A DNA stretch of 20,426 bases from an uncultured Oscillospiraceae bacterium (GTDB lineage Bacteria > Bacillota > Clostridia > Oscillospirales > Acutalibacteraceae): contig UQQT01000041.1 of assembly GCA_900543395.1 (NCBI GenBank), positions 1 through 20,426 on the forward strand, written 5' to 3'. Below, one piece after another: positions 15,164 through 20,426 of the stretch. A program made the position numbers and the translations under genes. The notes beneath the pieces are model-generated. The model was given only the letters and a program-made list of their open reading frames with translations, was not told where the DNA came from and ran no database searches. Within the stretch, counting starts at the first letter, position 1; the number at the start of each line of letters is the position of its first letter.

Positions 15164-16528
15164 TTATTCAATACTCGAAAGAACCTTTGCTATAACGGGT
15201 CCCGCGTTTGCAAGTCCGCCGCCCGCGTTTTCGACGACCGCGACAAATGCGTACGGAAAATTTTCATCCTGCGAAAAGCCTACGAACCACGCGTGCGGTT
15301 TTTTATTGTCTCCGACTTCGGCGGTACCCGTCTTTCCGCAGAGGGTAAGGTCTCCGAAGCGGTAATCGCCGTAATAATTTTCAACATCCGAACGAAGAAG
15401 CGTTTTCATCGTCGAAGCGGTCGACGGAGATATATTTATCCCCGAATCCTTTTTCTCGTTTTTATAAACGATATTTCCCTTTTCGCCCGAGACGGAATCG
15501 ACAAAGTACGGAGTTACGCTTTTACCGCCGTTGGCAATCGCGCCCATATAGAGCATCATCGAATACGGATTTATAAGCGTCGTATACTGTCCTATGCCCG
15601 CCCAGCCGAGATCGGCTTTGCTTATGCCTTCCGATAATTTAAAACGGCTCGAAGTCGTGCTTACCCTGTCTGAGTCATACGATTTGCCCATACCGGTTTG
15701 TTCGAACGCAGCAGTCAGCTTCTCGCTTCCAAGCTCGCCGGCAATCTGCGCGAAAGCCGAGTTGCACGAGCAGTTAAGAGCCTCCTCGAAGGTCACGGTG
15801 CCGTGAACGTCATTGCATATAACCTTGCCGTCACCCGAATCGTACTCGCCCGTACATTCGAAAGTCCGCGTAAATATATCACCGATATTTTCAACGGCGG
15901 CGAGCGCGGTCACGGTTTTAAACGTGGAACCGGGAACGTAAAGACCGTTAAAAAGTCTGTTTATATAAATTCCGTCGTACTTGCCCGTATCGTCGGAATT
16001 GATATCGCCGGGCTTATTGAGTATATCGAATGTCGGAGAAGAAACCGCGCATATAATCTCGCCCGTTTTGTAATTGTAAACGCCGACAGTGCCTTTTCTG
16101 CCCTCGAGAGCGTTATACGCGGTAACGCAGAGTTTCGCGTCGAGCGTCAGCTTCATTGAATTCTTATCCTCCGCGTTTACGCCGAAAATAAGGCTGTAAC
16201 CCGACAGTTCCTTTTTGAAATTCGACTGTATTCCGTCGGAAATAAATCCGCTGTTGTCGCCGAGAATATGAAGCGTCGCTTTTCTTATATTTTTATCGTC
16301 CGAATAATACCGTTCTCCGTCCTTTGAATAAGACAGCACCTCGCCGTTTTTGTCGTATATGTCTCCGCCCGAGGTGAGAACGCCGTGCGAGAACAGATGA
16401 TTATTTGCGGTTTTTAACGCATATTCCTCCGCATGAGTAAATATCGAAAACACCAAAACGACCGCCGCCGCCGTAAATAACGCGGCGAGAACGGCTATAA
16501 TAAACACGCGCTTGTTGATCGTTTTCAT
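15164..16528 (-). CDS. pbpA: Class B penicillin-binding protein (peptidoglycan transpeptidase), PbpA type
   Basis: Crosslinks peptidoglycan on the outer face of the membrane, working with the SEDS polymerase encoded just upstream. The 454-residue protein has one N-terminal TM anchor (about 8-30), a short dimerisation/pedestal region (about 50-125) and the transpeptidase domain with nucleophile Ser201 in STFK (201-204), second motif S254-C-N256 and KTGT (399-402). It lacks the long N-terminal extensions and PASTA repeats of FtsI/PBP2x, and the small size fits the PbpA group that pairs with RodA in fhaB-rodA-pbpA clusters. Its ATG overlaps the rodA stop (ATGA), implying matched synthesis. Whether it serves elongation or division is inferred from the partner, not seen directly. 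The gene symbol is by analogy with actinobacteria. Confidence 0.92.
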   Translation of the reverse strand: MKTINKRVFIIAVLAALFTAAAVVLVFSIFTHAEEYALKTANNHLFSHGVLTSGGDIYDKNGEVLSYSKDGERYYSDDKNIRKATLHILGDNSGFISDGIQSNFKKELSGYSLIFGVNAEDKNSMKLTLDAKLCVTAYNALEGRKGTVGVYNYKTGEIICAVSSPTFDILNKPGDINSDDTGKYDGIYINRLFNGLYVPGSTFKTVTALAAVENIGDIFTRTFECTGEYDSGDGKVICNDVHGTVTFEEALNCSCNSAFAQIAGELGSEKLTAAFEQTGMGKSYDSDRVSTTSSRFKLSEGISKADLGWAGIGQYTTLINPYSMMLYMGAIANGGKSVTPYFVDSVSGEKGNIVYKNEKKDSGINISPSTASTMKTLLRSDVENYYGDYRFGDLTLCGKTGTAEVGDNKKPHAWFVGFSQDENFPYAFVAVVENAGGGLANAGPVIAKVLSSIE

Positions 16529-17814
16529 CTCTTACCCGCCTTCTTTCTCGAAAAAAGTCCGGGGTAACTGCGCGAATCCGCCGCCTTGATAAAAGCGAGC
16601 AGTCCCCACGCACATATCATGCTCGATCCGCCCCTGCTTATAAACGGAAGCGTAACGCCCGTCATGGGCAGGAAGTCGGTAACGCCGAACACATTTAACG
16701 CCGTCTGAATAAGGAGCATGCCTCCCGCGGCGCAGGCGGCAATGGAAAAGAACGTACTGCGGGCGTATTTCGCATTATAAACCGCGTAGACGCTTAACGC
16801 AACAAGCGTAAATACGACAAGGAACGCCGTAAGCATACCGAGCTCTTCGCCCATCAGTCCGAATACAAGATCCTCACTCGCGGCAAAAACGTTGCGAAGA
16901 TAACCCTTTCCGAGTCCGACTCCGAAAAATCCGCCCGAAGCAAGGTAAATCAGAGTCCTCGTCTGCTGATAACCGGAGGAGTTCATGTACTCCCATATAT
17001 GTCCGTAATTCTGAAATCTTGATAAAACGTACGGCTTTACCGTTATAATAAGTATTCCGCCCAGAAGCGCGGCGGCTCCTATCAGGAACAGAGTTTTAAT
17101 ATCGCCCGAACGCATAAACGCTATAAGTATAAACGTCGCGAAGAATATCAGCGCGGTGCCGAAGTCGAACATGAGAAACAGCAGTCCTACGCACGCGACC
17201 GAAAACACGATATACGAAAGAAGCGAGCGTGTGTTCTGCAGCTTGTCGAGCGTGGCGGCACCGACATAGATAAACGCAAGTTTGACTATCTCGGACGGCT
17301 GAATCGAAATACCGTGGAAATACACCCAGTTTTTAGCTCCGTTTACAGGCTCTGCAATGAGATATGTAAGTCCCAGCAGTCCGATAGCGGCTATCGCCAT
17401 AGGAATACGCATATATGCAGTCCGCCTCGTGTCGCGCATAAACTGCACCATAAATATAAACAGCAGAAGTCCCGCGACGACCGCGATAAACTGAACCTTA
17501 AGCTTCTCGGGCGACGTGCCGGCAGTCAGAAACAGACTTATCGACGAAAGGGTAAAAGCGATCATTTCGAGTCCTATGTGCATATTTATAACGATTGCAA
17601 AAACGAAAAAATACACCCACTCTAAAATAGCGTACACAGAAAATATTATTACCGATTCGGTGAAATACTCGCTGTCGTTGTCGGACAAAAGAGTAAACGC
17701 GGCGAGCAGCTGAAACATCGTTATGCATATCATTATAAGAAGATTGACAAGACCGTAAACGCTTCCGGGTCTGCCGTAAGACATTTTTACGCTCTTTGCG
17801 CCGTTTTTTTTCAT
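16525..17814 (-). CDS. rodA: SEDS-family peptidoglycan glycosyltransferase (RodA/FtsW)
   Basis: Polymerises lipid II into glycan strands in the membrane, in complex with a class B PBP. The 429 residues form about ten TM segments with SEDS landmarks: NGAKNWVYFHGISIQPSE (158-175), MFDFGTAL (215-222), GYQQTRTLIYLASGGFFG (281-298), SEDLVFGLMGEELG (313-326) and LPFISRGGSSM (379-389). Asp315 is the likely equivalent of the catalytic Asp in the TDFIF segment of RodA/FtsW. The N-terminus is longer than in E. coli RodA and adds one or two TM segments, as in many FtsW/RodA/SpoVE proteins of Clostridia and Actinobacteria. The ATG overlaps the FHA gene stop (ATGA) with AAAGGGG about 11 bases upstream. 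RodA versus FtsW cannot be settled by motif; the fhaB-rodA-pbpA order favours RodA. Confidence 0.92.
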   Translation of the reverse strand: MKKNGAKSVKMSYGRPGSVYGLVNLLIMICITMFQLLAAFTLLSDNDSEYFTESVIIFSVYAILEWVYFFVFAIVINMHIGLEMIAFTLSSISLFLTAGTSPEKLKVQFIAVVAGLLLFIFMVQFMRDTRRTAYMRIPMAIAAIGLLGLTYLIAEPVNGAKNWVYFHGISIQPSEIVKLAFIYVGAATLDKLQNTRSLLSYIVFSVACVGLLFLMFDFGTALIFFATFILIAFMRSGDIKTLFLIGAAALLGGILIITVKPYVLSRFQNYGHIWEYMNSSGYQQTRTLIYLASGGFFGVGLGKGYLRNVFAASEDLVFGLMGEELGMLTAFLVVFTLVALSVYAVYNAKYARSTFFSIAACAAGGMLLIQTALNVFGVTDFLPMTGVTLPFISRGGSSMICAWGLLAFIKAADSRSYPGLFSRKKAGKR

Positions 17815-18338
17815 CTTACGTTACGCCCCTTTGCATTTGAATTCGCCCCGGGCGCGGATTTACGCGTCTTATCGCCTCTTTGAGTACGGCTCTTTGACAC
17901 CCTCACGTTCTGCGCTCTGCCCCCGCCCGTGCGCGAAGCGGGAGGATCGCCGTCGTAGAATGTAAATTCTCCCGCGCCGATCTGTATAACGTCTCCGCTT
18001 TTAATCTCGGCTTTTTTATCAATCGCCTTGCCGTTTACAAGCGTTCCGCACGAGGAGTGAGTGTCGTATATCATCCATCCGTTCTGCGAATTCGACAGTA
18101 CGGCGTGAAAACGCGACACCGACATATAAGTCAGAACGATATCGCACGTTTTCGCCTTGCCTATCGAGGTCTCCGCGTGGCTTATATCAATGAGTCCGCC
18201 GTCGAAATCGTCGACCAGCGTAGCTTTTATCGTACGCTTCGCAGGTCTTACAAACAGCGAAACAACGGAAACGGTAAGAATTATAAAAAGCAAAACAAAC
18301 ATAGCGCCCCTGATTATGAACGCGGTCGTAAACGTCAT
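17811..18338 (-). CDS. Membrane-anchored FHA-domain protein (FhaB-like)
   Basis: A phosphothreonine-binding adaptor of 175 residues. It has one N-terminal TM helix (about 7-30), a cytoplasmic FHA domain (about 40-130) and a basic, Ser/Thr/Arg-rich disordered tail (about 132-175). FHA landmarks: SIGK (58-61; the usual Gly-Arg is Gly-Lys), SVSRFHAVL (73-81) and DTHSSCGTLVNG (92-103), where the common Asn before Gly-Thr is Cys97. In actinobacteria FhaB sits before rodA-pbpA and reads PknA/PknB signalling; the first three genes here show the same order, but no kinase or phosphatase is in the window. GGGAGGG lies seven bases before the ATG. It is the first gene of the leftward envelope operon, read from the promoter at 18378-18406. 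The tail could itself be a kinase target, but that is inference. Confidence 0.9.
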   Translation of the reverse strand: MTFTTAFIIRGAMFVLLFIILTVSVVSLFVRPAKRTIKATLVDDFDGGLIDISHAETSIGKAKTCDIVLTYMSVSRFHAVLSNSQNGWMIYDTHSSCGTLVNGKAIDKKAEIKSGDVIQIGAGEFTFYDGDPPASRTGGGRAQNVRVSKSRTQRGDKTRKSAPGANSNAKGRNVR

Positions 18339-18377
18339 ATAAATTCCCTCCCCGACTGTTTTAAATAATACGTATAT

Positions 18378-18406
18378 ATAATATAATTATTTATAAAAAA
18401 AGTCAA
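18378..18406 (-). promoter_or_regulatory. Sigma-A promoter of the FHA-rodA-pbpA-ABC-PLC operon
   Basis: On the minus strand, TTGACT (18401-18406) and TATTAT (18378-18383) are separated by 17 bp, about 40 bases upstream of the FHA gene start. It is the only good promoter seen for the whole six-gene leftward operon. It faces away from the galM promoter, with about 32 bp between the two -35 boxes. Confidence 0.7.
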
Positions 18407-18438
18407 CAAATTTAAAACTATTATAATAATTTCAAATA

Positions 18439-18468
18439 TTGACTTGACCGACAATAAAAGTGTATAAT
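18439..18468 (+). promoter_or_regulatory. Sigma-A promoter of the aldose epimerase gene
   Basis: TTGACT (18439-18444) and a perfect TATAAT (18463-18468) with 18-bp spacing. The predicted transcript starts near 18475, leaving a short leader of about 30 bases to the ATG at 18507. An overlapping TTGACC at 18444 has only 13-bp spacing and is rejected as the -35. Confidence 0.75.
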
Positions 18469-18506
18469 AGCGATTGTATCAATATAATAAAACCGGAGGC
18501 TTGATT

Positions 18507-19553
18507 ATGTCTGTAAAAAACGTATCTTTCGGCGAAAAACCGAACGGCGAAAAAGTAGAAAAATATATAATAGAAAATAAAAACGGAGTTAAGGCGGGTA
18601 TCCTCACCCTCGGGGCGACTCTCGCCGACATGATCGTAAAGGATAAGAATTTAAACGAAAGGGACGTTTGCTTAGGCTTTGACAATCTCGGCGATTACCT
18701 CACCCTCTGGGATTATCAGGGTGCAGTCGTAGGTCCGTGCGCAAACAGAATAGGAGGCGCGTCTTTTGAAATCGACGGAAAAAAATACTCTGTCACCGCA
18801 AACGAAAAAGGTATAACCTGCCTTCACTCCGCGGGCGAATTCAACAACGCGGTATGGAACGCCGAGGTTATTGACGACAAGTCTGTTTCCTTTACATATT
18901 TAAGTCCCGACGGAACAAACGGATTTCCCGGAAATACAAAAGCGACGGTTACCTACACGCTCACCGACAACGACGAACTCGTTATAGATTACGAGGCGGT
19001 TTCGGACAAAAAAACACCTATAAACCTTACAAATCACGCGTATTTCAACTTAAACGGATATGACGGCGGAGATATCCTCTCGCATACGTTAAAGCTCAAC
19101 TGTTCGTATTTTACACCTGTTGACAAAAACAGCATTCCCACCGGTGAGATACGCAATGTAAAGGGTACACCCTTTGCATTTACTACAGCAAAAAAAATAG
19201 GCTCCGACATTAACGCAAATGACGAACAACTCATATTTACGGGCGGATTCGACCACAATTTCTGTATAGACGGATGGGATAACTCGTTGAGAGAATCCGG
19301 AGAAGCTTACAGCGACGAATCCGGTATTTGTTTAAAAGTTCTGACAACGCTTCCCGGCGTTCAGTTCTATGCCGGCAATTTCCTTAAAGGAGACAAAGGC
19401 AAAAACGGCGTTCCTATGAATTACAGAAGCGGATTCTGTCTCGAAACACAGTATTATCCCGACAGCGTGAACAGACCGGAGTTTCCCTCGTGCCTATTCG
19501 ACGCAGGCGAAAAATATACTTCGAAAACCGTTTTTAAATTTTCGGTTAAATAA
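18507..19553 (+). CDS. galM: Aldose 1-epimerase (galactose mutarotase family)
   Basis: Interconverts alpha and beta anomers of aldoses such as galactose or glucose in the cytoplasm. The 348-residue beta-sandwich protein has the family residues: Asn80-Arg81 in CANRIGGA, His107 in CLHSAG, His177 in LTNHAYFNLNG (general acid), FDHNF with Asp249, and Glu313 in CLETQYYPDS (general base). Full length matches GalM. The start is the ATG at 18507, with GGAGG seven bases upstream; an in-frame upstream ATG at about 18474 is rejected because it lies at the predicted transcription start and has no ribosome site. The gene stands alone between its own promoter and terminator, with no galactose operon next to it, so sugar specificity is not indicated by context. 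Confidence 0.93.
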   Translation: MSVKNVSFGEKPNGEKVEKYIIENKNGVKAGILTLGATLADMIVKDKNLNERDVCLGFDNLGDYLTLWDYQGAVVGPCANRIGGASFEIDGKKYSVTANEKGITCLHSAGEFNNAVWNAEVIDDKSVSFTYLSPDGTNGFPGNTKATVTYTLTDNDELVIDYEAVSDKKTPINLTNHAYFNLNGYDGGDILSHTLKLNCSYFTPVDKNSIPTGEIRNVKGTPFAFTTAKKIGSDINANDEQLIFTGGFDHNFCIDGWDNSLRESGEAYSDESGICLKVLTTLPGVQFYAGNFLKGDKGKNGVPMNYRSGFCLETQYYPDSVNRPEFPSCLFDAGEKYTSKTVFKFSVK

Positions 19554-19588
19554 TTCAAGGGTATTTTAAGAACTTTAATTTACAATTA

Positions 19589-19626
19589 CAGTCGGAGCGT
19601 TATGTGCGTTCCGGCTGATTTTTATA
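19589..19626 (+). terminator. Rho-independent terminator after galM
   Basis: CAGTCGGAGCG (19589-19599) pairs with CGTTCCGGCTG (19607-19617) in an 11-bp stem with two G-U pairs and a seven-base loop, followed by ATTTTTATATAATTTTT. It lies 35 bases after the epimerase stop. Confidence 0.8.
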
Positions 19627-19637
19627 TAATTTTTAAC

Positions 19638-19666
19638 TTGACTTAGGTATATAAATATTATATTAT
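19638..19666 (+). promoter_or_regulatory. Promoter of the secreted-protein gene
   Basis: TTGACT (19638-19643) and TATTAT (19661-19666) with 17-bp spacing; an overlapping TATAAT (19664-19669) would give 20-bp spacing. The leader that follows (about 19675-19717) is unusually G/C-rich and holds CGGGACAGCTTCGGCCCG, which can form a small hairpin around a UUCG-type loop just before AGGAG (19705-19709). Confidence 0.6.
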
Positions 19667-19717
19667 AATATATAGGTCGGAGAGCGGGACAGCTTCGGCC
19701 CGATAGGAGTAGATTTT

Positions 19718-20426
19718 ATGAAATTTCGCAGGATTACAGCGTTAATACTTACCGCCGCGCTCATGATTCCCGTTTTTTCGTTTGCCGTTTCGGCTATCGT
19801 ACTTGCCGAAACTCAATATCATTATGACGAGGCGGATCCGTCGTGGCTGAAGGATCTCGTTGTTATGGAACAGCTTAATATAAACGACGCGGTCGGCGGA
19901 AAGCTCAATAAAATCTGCGCCGACGCGCAGTATGAATATTCCGAAACTGCGCAGACGTTTAAAGATACGGTTTCATACTACTATCTTCTTTATAAACTCG
20001 ACGCGGATTCGAGAAAAGCCGCGTATCTCTACATTCTCGATTACTTAAATTTATTCTCGTCCGCGGCTAACTCGAGTGTTTCGGACGAATATATACGTTA
20101 CTTTCTCGAAAGCGCGGGAATCGTTTATCCCGAGAAGGAGACGTCCCTCACCCCCGTGCTTGCACGCGCTCTTTACGCTCTGCTTACTTCGTCGGATTCG
20201 AAGTATTCGATCGCTAAGGGAACTAACCTTGAAACGGCTCTGATGGCGTACGCGGCTGAGACGTTCGGTGTTGACATTAACACGCTCAGAAAATACTCGC
20301 AGGCTGAAATTCTCACCCTCGACCAGTACGTAACGGCGGCTTGCCGTTATACGCTGTATCTCAAGGGCTATCAAGTCAGCAAGGACACCGATGAAAAAGA
20401 AGTTGCGCGTCTTATGGCTGTCTGCG
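19718..20426 (+). CDS. Secreted or surface protein of unknown function (partial, 3' end outside window)
   Basis: The reading frame is open from the ATG at 19718 to the window end: 236 codons, no stop. AGGAG lies eight bases before the ATG. The N-terminus is a classic signal peptide: Lys/Arg-rich start (MKFRR), hydrophobic core (about 6-24) and possible cleavage after VSA (26) or VLA (30). The mature part begins ETQYHYDEAD and is acidic, Tyr- and Ala-rich and probably mostly helical, with segments such as LVVMEQLNINDAVGGKLNKI and ARALYALLTSSDSKYS. I recognise no domain, repeat or cell-wall anchor in the visible part, and a C-terminal anchor or repeats could lie beyond the edge. It has its own promoter and short structured leader. 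I assign no function. Confidence 0.8.
   Translation, partial: MKFRRITALILTAALMIPVFSFAVSAIVLAETQYHYDEADPSWLKDLVVMEQLNINDAVGGKLNKICADAQYEYSETAQTFKDTVSYYYLLYKLDADSRKAAYLYILDYLNLFSSAANSSVSDEYIRYFLESAGIVYPEKETSLTPVLARALYALLTSSDSKYSIAKGTNLETALMAYAAETFGVDINTLRKYSQAEILTLDQYVTAACRYTLYLKGYQVSKDTDEKEVARLMAVC

Noticed and set aside
1..20426. CRISPR arrays, insertion sequences, integrases, toxin-antitoxin or phage-defence genes
   Set aside because: I looked for direct repeats with regular spacing, terminal inverted repeats and characteristic protein motifs and saw none; every large open frame is accounted for by a housekeeping, envelope or metabolic family, except the partial secreted protein.

Overview
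The window looks like a chromosomal segment from an anaerobic member of Bacillota, class Clostridia (Oscillospirales-like gut lineages are a reasonable guess). This rests on gene families and gene order, strong AGGAGG-type ribosome binding sites, TTG/GTG starts, near-consensus sigma-A promoters and short Rho-independent terminators. I see no insertion sequence, phage gene, CRISPR array or integrase. Coding density is very high and no gene-free stretch exceeds 300 bases.

Layout. (1) Left edge, minus strand: secG followed 18 nt later by a tRNA-Lys(UUU) cut by the window edge. (2) 467-9959, plus strand: a compact run starting from a strong promoter: a divergent type IIA topoisomerase pair (parE-like, parC-like), then a two-component system, then a three-gene cassette of a cytoplasmic Asp-box (BNR) sialidase-like protein, a fumarylacetoacetate-hydrolase-family enzyme and an MFS carrier. 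The run closes at a hairpin terminator that also serves the converging operon. (3) 9973-18406, minus strand: a six-gene envelope operon transcribed leftward: FHA protein, SEDS glycosyltransferase (RodA/FtsW), class B PBP transpeptidase, LolD/FtsE-type ABC ATPase, a roughly 1,185-residue FtsX-like permease with a large extracytoplasmic coiled coil, and a leaderless PI-PLC X-domain protein. (4) 18439-19626, plus strand: aldose 1-epimerase with its own divergent promoter and terminator. (5) Right edge: promoter, short leader and the first 236 codons of a secreted protein of unknown function.

How the genes may work together. The FHA-RodA-PBP trio matches the core of the actinobacterial fhaB-rodA-pbpA cluster and should form a peptidoglycan polymerase/crosslinking unit with phosphothreonine-dependent control; no kinase lies in the window. 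The ABC pair and PI-PLC downstream are joined by tight stop/Shine-Dalgarno junctions, so an envelope-remodelling role alongside wall synthesis is a reasonable inference. In the plus-strand run, the histidine kinase gene overlaps the BNR gene by ATGA, which suggests that sensing and a small sugar-acid or glycoside utilisation module are linked. The substrate cannot be read from sequence alone.

The most interesting items are the envelope operon with its coiled-coil permease and unusual PI-PLC, the BNR-FAH-MFS cassette coupled to a two-component system, and the divergent topoisomerase with Gln at the usual quinolone-site serine.
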